Source: Streptomyces sp. H27-H5
GTDB taxonomy: Bacteria > Actinomycetota > Actinomycetes > Streptomycetales > Streptomycetaceae
Direction of reading: 5' to 3'
NCBI RefSeq assembly: GCF_026627505.1
Contig: NZ_JAPNLK010000001.1
Span: forward strand, 1-64,000
DNA: 64,000 bases
The notes beneath the pieces are model-generated. The model worked only from the letters and a program-made list of their open reading frames with translations. It did not search any database and was not told the origin of the DNA. This document shows positions 15,174 through 24,772 of this stretch, piece by piece. Numbering within the stretch: position 1 is the stretch's first letter; every line of letters begins with the position of its first letter. A program made the translations under genes and the position numbers.

Positions 15174-15469
15174 GGTCGGGCTCCGATGACGTCTTCGAGC
15201 GCGATGTGGTCGGAGTCGTCCATGCCGGACGCGATGAAGGCGTCGACGGCCGGGGCCGAGTCGAGCCGGCTGCGCCAGGCGCGCACGACATCGTGCAGCG
15301 GGGTGAGGGTGTAGCTGTGGCGGGAGTCCTCCAGCGCCTTGGCCCAGTCCCGTTCGAAGGCCGGCTCCCACCGTTGTGCCCGGTGGTCGGCGCGGATCCG
15401 GGCGAGGAGTTGGGCGGCCGCGGCCGGTGGGGGCGGTGGGACGGACACGTACTCGGGCTGTGCGCTCAC
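15170..15469 (-). CDS. DUF6247-like protein, putative antitoxin
   Basis: A 99-aa protein: VSAQPEYVSVPPPPPAAAA low-complexity start, then a helical core (AFERDWAKALEDSRHSYTLTPLHDVVRAWRSR), the pattern I recall as DUF6247. GTG 15469 was chosen because GGAGGAACC immediately precedes it. Acidic C-terminal tail (MDDSDHIALEDVIGARP). As the first, coupled gene of the pair it is the likely antitoxin for the RelE-like protein; no DNA-binding motif is obvious. Confidence 0.6.
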   Translation of the reverse strand: MSAQPEYVSVPPPPPAAAAQLLARIRADHRAQRWEPAFERDWAKALEDSRHSYTLTPLHDVVRAWRSRLDSAPAVDAFIASGMDDSDHIALEDVIGARP

Positions 15470-15733
15470 GGTTCCTCCAGCGGTCTCTTCGCCACGGTAC
15501 GCGGCCGGCCGGTCAAAGGAGGTGGGCATCCGGGGATCCGCCGAGCGGCGGGCGGTTCACCGGTCCGCGTACGCAAGGCGAAGAGAAGAGCGCGAAACCT
15601 TATATTCATTGCATGATCATGAACACCACCTTTCATCCATCGAGATGAACTCGCAAACGATCTACGATTCGGAGGCACGTTCGTTTCACCCCCTCGCCCG
15701 GATCCAGAAGCAGCTCAAGCGATAACCGCCGGC

Positions 15734-16510
15734 GTGGAACTGCGCGACGTGCACAAGGAGTTCCCCAGTGGGACGCGCGCCGTCGACGGCGTGAGCCTGT
15801 CGGTCGAGGCCGGCGCCGTGTTCGGGGTGGTCGGGCACAGCGGGGCGGGCAAGTCCACCCTGTTGCGGCTGGTCAACGGCCTGGAAGAGCCCACGTCCGG
15901 CAGCGTGCTGGTGGACGGCCAGGACCTCGCCACCCTCGGGGAGCGCCGACTGCGCCCCATCCGACGGGACATCGGCATGATCTTCCAGCAGTTCAACCTC
16001 TTCCGCTCCCGCGCCGTCCTCGGCAACGTGCTCTACCCGCTGCGTCGGCCGGTTCCGTTCATCATCGCGATCGTCGCCCTCGCGCCGGTCACCCGGGAGG
16101 TGGTCGGCACGATGATCGGCACGAACGCGGCGATCTTCCCGATGACGGTGGTCGCGACGTTCGGGGTCGCGCGGATCGTGGAGTCCAACCTGCTCTCCGT
16201 CGAGCCCGGGGTGATCGAGGCGGCCCGGTCCATGGGCGCGAGCCCCCTGCGCATCCTGCTCACGGTCCTCGTACCGGAAGCCCTGGGGCCGCTCGTCCTC
16301 GGCCTGACCTTCATGCTGGTCGCCCTGATCGACTTCTCGGCGGTGGGCGGGACCGTCGGCGGGGGCGGGGTGGGCAATCTGGCGATGACGTACGGCTACC
16401 TGCGCTTCGACACCTCGGTGATGGTCGTGACGGTGCTCGTGCTGATCGTGCTGGTCCAGTCGGCGCAGTTGCTCGGCAACCTGCTGTCGCGCAAGGTGCT
16501 GCGGCGCTGA
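15734..16510 (+). pseudogene. MetN-MetI in-frame deletion fusion (methionine ABC importer)
   Basis: Residues 1-97 are the N-terminal part of a MetN-type ATPase: Walker A GHSGAGKS and Q-loop IFQQFNLF. At about [12 protein letters not shown] the sequence jumps into the C-terminal 155 residues of the MetI permease ([48 protein letters not shown]). Missing are the ABC signature, Walker B and H-loop of MetN and the first 60-70 residues of MetI, roughly 0.9-1 kb if the ancestors were adjacent. The frame is preserved over 258 codons. An ATPase without Walker B should not hydrolyse ATP normally. The start is uncertain (GTG 15734, poor ribosome-binding site). No metQ is adjacent. Confidence 0.8.
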
Positions 16511-16783
16511 CGCGGTCCCGCCGGAATGCTCCCTGGCAGGGGCGTGCGCCTCGTACCGCGCTCCCGCCGTCTCGACCCGGAGTGTCGGGTCCCTGATCCG
16601 GCGACCGACGGCGCACCGGGCGACGACACGCACACCCCTTCGCCGCGGCCCGCGAGTGGCACCCGGCCTGTGACGTGATCGTACGCAAGGATGATCGTCG
16701 GGGCCCGCGAGGCCATGGCGGGACGCATCAGGTCTCATGACCAGGCCCGGTGACGGGCCGTACGAGGGAACGGTGACATCGGC

Positions 16784-17512
16784 ATGACCCGCGACCAGCA
16801 GCTCGCCGAGGCCTTCGTCGGCCTGGGCGACACCCTCGCCGACGACGTCGACCCGCTGACCCTGCTGGACCGGCTCGTCCGGAACTGCGTGGCGCTGACC
16901 CCGGTCGACGCCGCGGCCGTGATACTCGCCAACGTACGCGGCCGGTTGCGCGCGGCGGCCGTCACCGACGACGGGGTCGAGGCGACCGAGCTCTTCCACC
17001 TCCACCCGGCACAGGGTCCCTGCGCCGACAGTTTCCGTCTGGGAGCGGCCGTTCACGCGCCCGATCTCGACGTCGACGCCGAGACCTGGCCGGAGGTGAC
17101 ACCGCTGGCCCGGAGGGCCGGGTATCGGGGAGCCCACGGACTGCCGTTGCGCGTGCGGGGCCAGAAGGTGGGCGCGTTGCACCTGTTGACGCGCGACACC
17201 ACTGCGCTGACCGAGTCGGACGTCGCGCTGCTCCAGGCCATGGCCGACGTCACGCTCCACGCGGTGGCCATCTGGCGGGCGAATCCGCCGCGCCCGGCCG
17301 ACGTGGTCACCAACACACAGGCCGCCCTCGCCACGAAGGCCGCCGTCGACACCGCGGCCGTGATGCTCGCCGCCGCCGGTTCCCTCGCCCCGCACGAGGC
17401 GCGCCAGGCGCTGCACACCTACAGTGCCCGTCGGGGCCAGCGCGCCGGCCGGGTGGCGCACGAGTTGATCCTGCGTGATCTGGACCCGCACGCCGTCGTC
17501 GCCGACACCTGA
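16784..17512 (+). CDS. GAF and ANTAR domain regulator
   Basis: A 242-aa cytoplasmic sensor-regulator. A GAF domain covers about residues 15-165 (LVRNCVALTPVDAAAVILAN, HPAQGPCADSFRLGAAV, GLPLRVRGQKVGALHLL). A C-terminal ANTAR RNA-binding domain follows at about 175-235 (AALATKAAVDTAAVMLAAAG, ARQALHTYSARRGQRAGRVA). ANTAR proteins act as transcription antiterminators by binding paired RNA hairpins; the ligand of the GAF domain is unknown. Ends at a strong bidirectional terminator. Confidence 0.85.
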   Translation: MTRDQQLAEAFVGLGDTLADDVDPLTLLDRLVRNCVALTPVDAAAVILANVRGRLRAAAVTDDGVEATELFHLHPAQGPCADSFRLGAAVHAPDLDVDAETWPEVTPLARRAGYRGAHGLPLRVRGQKVGALHLLTRDTTALTESDVALLQAMADVTLHAVAIWRANPPRPADVVTNTQAALATKAAVDTAAVMLAAAGSLAPHEARQALHTYSARRGQRAGRVAHELILRDLDPHAVVADT

Positions 17513-17537
17513 GCGGGCACCGGACACGGTCGGTGTC

Positions 17538-17586
17538 CCGGGCGCGGTACCGCGGAGAACGGGGTTCGTCGCGGTACCGCGCCCGG
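17538..17586. terminator. 17-bp bidirectional hairpin terminator
   Basis: CCGGGCGCGGTACCGCG (17538-17554) pairs perfectly with 17570-17586 across a 15-nt loop, between convergent genes. Each arm itself contains a GGTACC palindrome. Confidence 0.8.
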
Positions 17587-17592
17587 CCGGGG

Positions 17593-19249
<1,657 letters not shown>

Positions 19250-20737
19250 ATGACGACGTCATCGACACACCGTGCGCGAGGACGACGCCGGAACAAGGTG
19301 TGGAGCCTGGTCGGCGGTGCGGTGGTCGGAACCGCCCTCGTGGCCGCCGCGGCCCCCGCGCCCGTTCCCGCGCGTCCCGGCGCCGACGGACCGGACGCCT
19401 CCCTCGCCCTGTTGGTGGGCCGGATCCTCGACACCGGCGAGCGCGACGAGGGCGACGAGCACGGGGACGAGCGCTGCGGGGGCAAGGCGTTCCGGGCGGG
19501 CCTGTGCGGCGCGTTGCAGCGCCAGCGGGTCCTGGCCACGGCGCACGGGGCCGGGTCGGTCGTACGCGACGCGACGGCCTCGGGTCCGGACGGCGGGGCG
19601 AAGGCCGTCTCGCTGCCCACGGACGCGGGCGGCCCGCTGGAGATCTCCCTCGCCGAACCGGGCCGGTTGACGCACGTGACCGTCCGGGACGGGCACGGCC
19701 GTCATGTCGGCGGCGCACTCGGCGCGGCGGACCACCGCTGGACCAACACCGAGCCGCTGCGGGCCGGCGAGCACTACACCGTGCGCGTGGCGGCGCAGGA
19801 CGCCGCCGGCACCCCGGTCGGGGTCACGATGGCGTTCCGCACGGCGCCGCCGCGCGAACACGACCGGCTGACCGTCGAGTTCGGCCCGCGATCGGGGACG
19901 TACGGGGCGGGCCAGATCGTGACGGCCTCACTGAGCCACCCCGTCCCGGCCGGGGACCGGACGGCCAGGGCCCGCCTCGAAGGGGCGCTCCAGGTGACCT
20001 CGGAACCCGCCGTCGAGGGCTCCTGGCACTGGGTCGACGACTCGACCCTGCACTACCGGCCGCGCGGTTACTGGCCGGCCCACACCGAGGTACGCGTGCA
20101 CAGCGGCCTCGACGGGGTCGAGATCGGCGACCTGCACGGCGGCCCGTCGGAGCCCTCGCACCTCACCATCGGGGAACGCGTCGAGGCGGTGACCGACTCC
20201 GCCGCCCACCGGATGACGGTCCGCCGCAACGACCGGGTCCTGCGCTCGATCCCGGTCACCACCGGGAAGGCCGGGTTCCTGACCCGCAGTGGCGTCAAGG
20301 TGGTCCTCGGCAAGGAGGCCAAGGTGCGGATGCGTGGGGACACCGTCGGCATCAAGCGCGGCACGACCGAGTTCTACGACCTGCCGGTGCTCTACGCGAC
20401 CCGGGTGACCTGGAGCGGCGAGTATGTGCACGCCGCCCCCTGGTCGGTGGAGGCGCAGGGCGAGGAGAACGTCAGCCACGGCTGCACGGGCATGAGCACC
20501 GCCGACGCCGCCTGGTTCTTCGACCTGGTACGGGAGGGGGACATCGTGGAGGTGGTGAACAGCGGCGGCGAGCGGATGACGCCGTTCGACAACGGCTTCG
20601 GCGACTGGAACCTCGACTGGTCGGCCTGGCAGGCCGGCAGCGCACTGGCCGGCGCGACCGAACCCTCGCTGGGGCCGGCCGTGCCGCGGGCGTCGGCGGT
20701 GGGCCACACCCCGTCGCGGTTGCGCCCGCTCACCTGA
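19250..20737 (+). CDS. L,D-transpeptidase (YkuD) with Ig-like domain
   Basis: A 495-aa exported peptidoglycan cross-linking enzyme forming 3-3 cross-links. ATG 19250 follows GGGAGGG; an in-frame GTG at 19232 lacks a ribosome-binding site. A basic RRRNK run precedes the hydrophobic signal (WSLVGGAVVGTALVAAAAPA). The middle holds an Ig-like segment (RLTVEFGPRSGTYGAGQIVT...), typical of actinobacterial Ldt enzymes. The catalytic YkuD domain has the HAAPWS His and the VSHGCTGMS nucleophile Cys motif at about residue 415. An extra N-terminal domain (residues 40-200) has two Cys. Could contribute to beta-lactam tolerance, with a class A beta-lactamase 3 kb downstream. Confidence 0.9.
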   Translation: MTTSSTHRARGRRRNKVWSLVGGAVVGTALVAAAAPAPVPARPGADGPDASLALLVGRILDTGERDEGDEHGDERCGGKAFRAGLCGALQRQRVLATAHGAGSVVRDATASGPDGGAKAVSLPTDAGGPLEISLAEPGRLTHVTVRDGHGRHVGGALGAADHRWTNTEPLRAGEHYTVRVAAQDAAGTPVGVTMAFRTAPPREHDRLTVEFGPRSGTYGAGQIVTASLSHPVPAGDRTARARLEGALQVTSEPAVEGSWHWVDDSTLHYRPRGYWPAHTEVRVHSGLDGVEIGDLHGGPSEPSHLTIGERVEAVTDSAAHRMTVRRNDRVLRSIPVTTGKAGFLTRSGVKVVLGKEAKVRMRGDTVGIKRGTTEFYDLPVLYATRVTWSGEYVHAAPWSVEAQGEENVSHGCTGMSTADAAWFFDLVREGDIVEVVNSGGERMTPFDNGFGDWNLDWSAWQAGSALAGATEPSLGPAVPRASAVGHTPSRLRPLT

Positions 20738-20784
20738 GACGGAGGGGGCGGCGGGGCCCGTGACTTCGCGGCCGGCCTTGACGC

Positions 20785-21102
20785 TCAGGTCGGTTCGGGG
20801 AGCAGGAACAGCGAGTCCTGGTAGCACCAGGCCCAGGCCTCGCCCTTCTCGAACGAGCGCGCCAGCGCGTGGTCGGTGGTGTCGGCGTGCGCCCAGGCGT
20901 GCCGACCCGGGGAGCTGTCGCAGCAGCCGACGTGCCCGCAGATCAGGCATTTCCGCAGGTGGACCCATGTACCGCCGGCCGCGAGGCACTCCTCGCAGCC
21001 ACGTACGGGCGCGGGCGGCTCCTCGTCGGGGGCCTGGTCGAGATGTCCGCAGCTCACCTCTTCGACGCGCCCGGCGTCGGGGGCGACGATCCATCCGGTC
21101 AT
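20785..21102 (-). CDS. UBP-type zinc finger protein
   Basis: A 105-aa protein consisting essentially of one UBP/BUZ-type zinc finger: SCGHL, GCEEC, HLRKCLICGHVGCCDSSPGRHAWAHADTTDHALARSF, with Cys and His spaced as in eukaryotic ubiquitin-protease zinc fingers, then WAWCYQDSLFL. Such domains bind free C-terminal diglycine of ubiquitin in eukaryotes; in bacteria the ligand is unknown. Downstream of the MpaB-like gene on the same strand (43-bp gap), so probably one operon. Confidence 0.8.
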   Translation of the reverse strand: MTGWIVAPDAGRVEEVSCGHLDQAPDEEPPAPVRGCEECLAAGGTWVHLRKCLICGHVGCCDSSPGRHAWAHADTTDHALARSFEKGEAWAWCYQDSLFLLPEPT

Positions 21103-21145
21103 CGGTAGTCCTCCGGTGTGAGGGTCCTGGGGGCAGGTCCGGTGG

Positions 21146-22027
21146 TCACCCCGGTGGTCCGGGCGGCGGCGGGGCCATCGCCCACCTGATGGAGCCGGTC
21201 AGGGCGTGTCCGGAGAGTCGTACGAGGCCACCGCTCACGCCGCCCCGCGCCCCGGACAGCCCCAGCAGTCCCGGGGCCCACGGCGGCAGCAGGGCGACCG
21301 CGTTCGCGGCGAGCACGGCATAGGGTCCGCGGGCCGCCCTGGGCAGGGGCGGGTGGCGCAGGACGAAGCGCGCCGCCTCCCGGGCCTGGGGCGTGGCGCG
21401 GAGTTCCGGTCGGTACTCCGCGAGCAGGCGGGCCAGCTCCGCCCGGCTTCGGGGCGGGTCCTGTACCCCGAGCGCGCGGGCCACCCGGGCGGTGTCCGCG
21501 AGGTACGCGTCGCAGCCGGCGGGGTCGAGGGGATGCGCGCCGAAGCGCTGGTGGGCGCGGAGGAAGCTGTCGACCTCCGCCGCGTGGACCCAGCCCAGCA
21601 GGTGCGGATCCGCCGCGTGGTAGGCCTGACCGTCGGACGTCCGGCCGCGGACCCGTTCGTGTACGGCCCGTACCCGGTCGACCGCCTGCTGCGCGTCCTC
21701 GGCGGTGCCGTAGGTGGTCACCGCGAGGAAGGTGCTGGTGCGTTGGAGCCGCCCCCACGGGTCGCCGCGGAATCCGGAGTGCGCCGCGACGGCGGCCATC
21801 GCCAGCGGGTGGAGCGATTGGAGCAGGAGGGCGCTGAGGCCGCCGACGAACATCGAGGCGTCCCCGTGCACGGTGCGGATGGGACGCTCGGGCCCGAACC
21901 AGCGGGGTCCGGGGGCGCCGTGGATGCGGGCGCGGTTCGCCCGGCCCTCGGGTCCGGCCACGCGGGCGAAGAGGCCGGCGCCGAGTCGCTCCCGTGGACC
22001 GCGTCTCGACGGCGCGGGCTGGTTCAT
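21146..22027 (-). CDS. Oxygenase MpaB family (DUF2236) protein
   Basis: A 293-aa protein of the MpaB/rubber-oxygenase-like DUF2236 family, haem- or iron-dependent oxygenases. Features: PIRTVHGDASMFVGGLSALL near the N-terminus, SLHPLAMAAVAAHSGFRGDPWGRLQRTSTFLAVTTYG split across the core, and HLLGWVHAAEVDSFLRAHQRFG, containing the conserved His residues. ATG 22027 follows GAGGAGGA. Substrate unknown. Likely operon with the zinc-finger gene. Confidence 0.75.
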   Translation of the reverse strand: MNQPAPSRRGPRERLGAGLFARVAGPEGRANRARIHGAPGPRWFGPERPIRTVHGDASMFVGGLSALLLQSLHPLAMAAVAAHSGFRGDPWGRLQRTSTFLAVTTYGTAEDAQQAVDRVRAVHERVRGRTSDGQAYHAADPHLLGWVHAAEVDSFLRAHQRFGAHPLDPAGCDAYLADTARVARALGVQDPPRSRAELARLLAEYRPELRATPQAREAARFVLRHPPLPRAARGPYAVLAANAVALLPPWAPGLLGLSGARGGVSGGLVRLSGHALTGSIRWAMAPPPPGPPG

Positions 22028-22263
22028 GACGCCATCCTCCTCCGCGAACGCCGGCCCCACCAGGTGCGGGGCCGGTCGTGGGCCCTCACCTGGCCCTCGG
22101 CGGTGTCCCCCGTGGCGGCGGGGCCGACCGACAGCGGACGCCCGTGACGGCCCGGATCGAATGATCACCCGATTCCCGTAATCGACGCGTGGCGACGGTC
22201 CACCGCATCCGATCCGGTCCCGGCCGGCGAAACAGTGGGTGAAGCCGCCACCAGGAGGTACCC

Positions 22264-23517
22264 GTGAGCAGTCGTGACCGGCAGGGCAATGTGATCGTCG
22301 TGGGGGCCGGGCTCGCCGGTCTCACCTGCGCGCTCGACCTGGCACGGGCGGGGGTACGGGTGCGCGTGCTGGAGGCGTCCGACGGGGTCGGCGGAAGGAT
22401 GCGCAGCGACCTTCGGGACGGGTTCGTACTGGATCGCGGGTTCCAGGTGTTCAACACCGCCTACCCGCAGGTCAAGCGCCGTGTGAACCTGCGCGACCTG
22501 CGACTGCGCCCCTTCACCCCGGGAGTCCTGAGCCACATGCCGGACGGCGGTCGGGTGCGGTTCGGGGACCCGACCAGGCGCCCGGGCGACGCGGCCGCGC
22601 TGCTCACCGGTCGACGCACCCCGCTCCGCGGACTGGCCGGACTCGGCGCGCTGACCGCGGTGGACACCTTGGCGCCCGTTCGGGCACTGCGGCGGCTTCC
22701 GGAACGTACGACCCGGCGGGAACTGGCGCGTTGGGGGGTGGACGACGCCCTCGTCGACGCCTTCATGCGTCCGTTCCTCGCGGGCGTCTTTCTGGAGGAC
22801 GAGCTGGAGACGTCGAGCCGGATGTTCCACCTGACCTGGCGCAGCATGATCCGGGGAACCCTCACCCTGCCCTCCAACGGGATCGGGGCGGTGCCCGAGC
22901 AGTTGGCGGGCGGCCTGCCCGAGGGCTCCCTGGAGCTGGAGGCGCGTGTTTCCGCCGTGTCCGGCGCCGGAGTGGTCCTCGCGGACGGTACCGCCCTGGA
23001 GGCCACCGGCGTCGTGGTCGCCACCGACACGGCGTGCGCGTCCGCGCTCGTACCGGCACTGGGCGAGCCCGGCCCGACGCGCACGGTCACCACCTACTAC
23101 CACGCGACCCCCCTCTCGCCGCTGCGCGAACCGACCCTGCTGGTCGACAGCCGGCGGCGGTTCCTCAACACGTGCGTGCTGACGGAGGTGGTCCCCGGTT
23201 ACGCCGTCGACGGCCGCGCCCTGGTGTCGACCTCGGTGCTCGGGGACGACACCCCCGCGGGACGCTCGGCGCTGGTGTCCGTCCTGTCCGAGGTGTACGG
23301 GACGGACGCGACCCGGTGGCAGGCCGTGGCCGCCGTCACGGTGCCCGGCGCGCTGCCCGCGATGCCGCCGCCCTGGCCCCTCAGCCGGACCACGAGGGTG
23401 GAGGACGGTGTGTACGTGTGCGGCGACCACCGCGCGACGGGTTCCGTACAGGGGGCCATGGCCTCGGGCACGCGCGCCGCACGGGAACTCCTGACCGATC
23501 GCGCCACCCGCACCTGA
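22264..23517 (+). CDS. FAD-dependent amine-oxidase/phytoene-desaturase-like protein
   Basis: A 417-aa flavoprotein. The Rossmann fingerprint is VIVVGAGLAGLTCALDLARAGVRVRVLEAS, followed by DGVGGRMRSD, the NAD(P)-binding-8 pattern of phytoene desaturase and amine oxidase relatives. The C-terminal FAD contact is VYVCGDHRATGSVQGAMASG. An ATG-less GTG start at 22264 is preceded by AGGAGGTACCC. Likely desaturates or oxidises a hydrophobic substrate; no carotenoid genes are nearby, so the pathway is unknown. Ends at a 12-bp hairpin. Confidence 0.8.
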   Translation: MSSRDRQGNVIVVGAGLAGLTCALDLARAGVRVRVLEASDGVGGRMRSDLRDGFVLDRGFQVFNTAYPQVKRRVNLRDLRLRPFTPGVLSHMPDGGRVRFGDPTRRPGDAAALLTGRRTPLRGLAGLGALTAVDTLAPVRALRRLPERTTRRELARWGVDDALVDAFMRPFLAGVFLEDELETSSRMFHLTWRSMIRGTLTLPSNGIGAVPEQLAGGLPEGSLELEARVSAVSGAGVVLADGTALEATGVVVATDTACASALVPALGEPGPTRTVTTYYHATPLSPLREPTLLVDSRRRFLNTCVLTEVVPGYAVDGRALVSTSVLGDDTPAGRSALVSVLSEVYGTDATRWQAVAAVTVPGALPAMPPPWPLSRTTRVEDGVYVCGDHRATGSVQGAMASGTRAARELLTDRATRT

Positions 23518-23543
23518 CCGCCGGGGCACGGCGTGCTTCGCCC

Positions 23544-23581
23544 CGAGCCGGTCGGTGCCGACCGCGCTGCCGACCGGCTCG
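23544..23581. terminator. 12-bp bidirectional hairpin terminator
   Basis: CGAGCCGGTCGG (23544-23555) pairs with CCGACCGGCTCG (23570-23581) across a 14-nt loop, between convergent genes. Confidence 0.7.
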
Positions 23582-23629
23582 ACTTGGGGTTCGGCCGGTC
23601 GGTGGTGCGGGGGACGGGCGGGTCCGGGG

Positions 23630-24565
23630 CTACCTCGGGTGGCCGAGGGCGGACGCCGCCAGCGCGGCCGATTCGGCGACGAGCGGGTCGTCGGCCGGGG
23701 CATCGGGATCATGTTTGGTCGTCAGCACCGCGAGGACGATCGGGGGACGGCCGGGCGGCCAGGCGATGCCCGCGTCGTTGTTGGTCGCGTACTGCCCGCC
23801 TCCCGTCTTGTCCGCGATCGTCCATTCCGGGGGAAGCCCGGCGCGGAACCGCTTGGAGCTGGTCGTGTTGGCCAGCATCCAGCCGGTGAGCCGTTCACGG
23901 TCGGGGGCGGTGAGCGCGCCGCCGAGGGTGAGGCGTGCGTAGGTGTGCGCGATGGCACGGGGGGTGGTGGTGTCGGTGATCCGGTCGGGTTCGGCCGAGT
24001 TGAGTTCGGGCTCCCAGCGGTCGAGCCGGGTCGTCCCGTCCCCGAGGGAGCGGCAGAACCGGGTGATGGCGGTCGGCCCGCCGAGTTCGCGCAGCAGGAG
24101 GTTGCCGGCGGCGTTGTCGCTGAAGGCGATCGTCGCCGAACACAGTTCCTCGACGGTCATGCCGTGGGCGAGGTTCTCGGGCTTGGAGGTGATCGGCGTG
24201 TGTCCGGCCTCCTTGACGTCCTTCTCGGTGTAGTGAATGCGCTTGGCGAGGAACTCCCCGCGGCGGTCGAGGTCGCGCAGGACGGCTCCCGCGGCGAGCG
24301 TCTTGAACAGCGAGCACATCGGAAAGAGTTCGTCGGCCCGGTGGCTCACGGTCCGGCCGGTGGCGGTGTCGAGGGCGAACACGCCGACGCGGGCCGAGTG
24401 CTGTCGCTCCAGTTCCCCGAACCGGCGTGCCACGAGGTCGCCTTCCGGGTCCGAGGCGTACGCAGTCCCGCCCATCGGGAGGGCCGCGGTCAGTGCCGCC
24501 CCCGCCCCGAGCGCGAGGATCGCGCGTCGACGCGAGCCCGAAGCCGTCGATGTGGTGGTGTTCAA
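23630..24565 (-). CDS. Class A beta-lactamase, Tat-exported
   Basis: A 311-aa serine beta-lactamase hydrolysing penicillin-type drugs outside the cell. Signal peptide with twin-arginine motif SRRRAIL and AlaxAla-type cleavage (GTAYASDPE). Catalytic motifs: CSLFK (Ser70-x-x-Lys73), SDN (130 loop, IAFSDNAAGN), EPELN (Glu166 omega loop) and DKTGGG (KTG). All key residues are present. No blaI/blaR-type regulator is adjacent. Chromosomal class A enzymes of this kind are common in Streptomyces. Confidence 0.9.
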   Translation of the reverse strand: MNTTTSTASGSRRRAILALGAGAALTAALPMGGTAYASDPEGDLVARRFGELERQHSARVGVFALDTATGRTVSHRADELFPMCSLFKTLAAGAVLRDLDRRGEFLAKRIHYTEKDVKEAGHTPITSKPENLAHGMTVEELCSATIAFSDNAAGNLLLRELGGPTAITRFCRSLGDGTTRLDRWEPELNSAEPDRITDTTTPRAIAHTYARLTLGGALTAPDRERLTGWMLANTTSSKRFRAGLPPEWTIADKTGGGQYATNNDAGIAWPPGRPPIVLAVLTTKHDPDAPADDPLVAESAALAASALGHPR

Positions 24566-24772
24566 GGGGCGTCCTTTCCCGTGGTGTCAGGGTGCTTTCC
24601 TCCAGACACGCACCATAGGGGCGAATGGTTCCCCTGGGACGCGGGCTCCTGACGATCCTGACGGGCCTGGTGGTGCGGCACAACGGTGGCCCGCATCCCG
24701 GGGTGTGGCGCACCCGGGCTCGGTGGGGCCCGGTGCGGTGGAGCCTGGTTCGGAGGCGGGGGCGGTCACACG

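Noticed and set aside
15645..15725. Small frame [13 protein letters not shown]... upstream of the MetN-MetI fusion
   Set aside because: Only 26 codons, AT-richer, no family. It runs into the region where the metN start should be, so it is more likely chance or debris.
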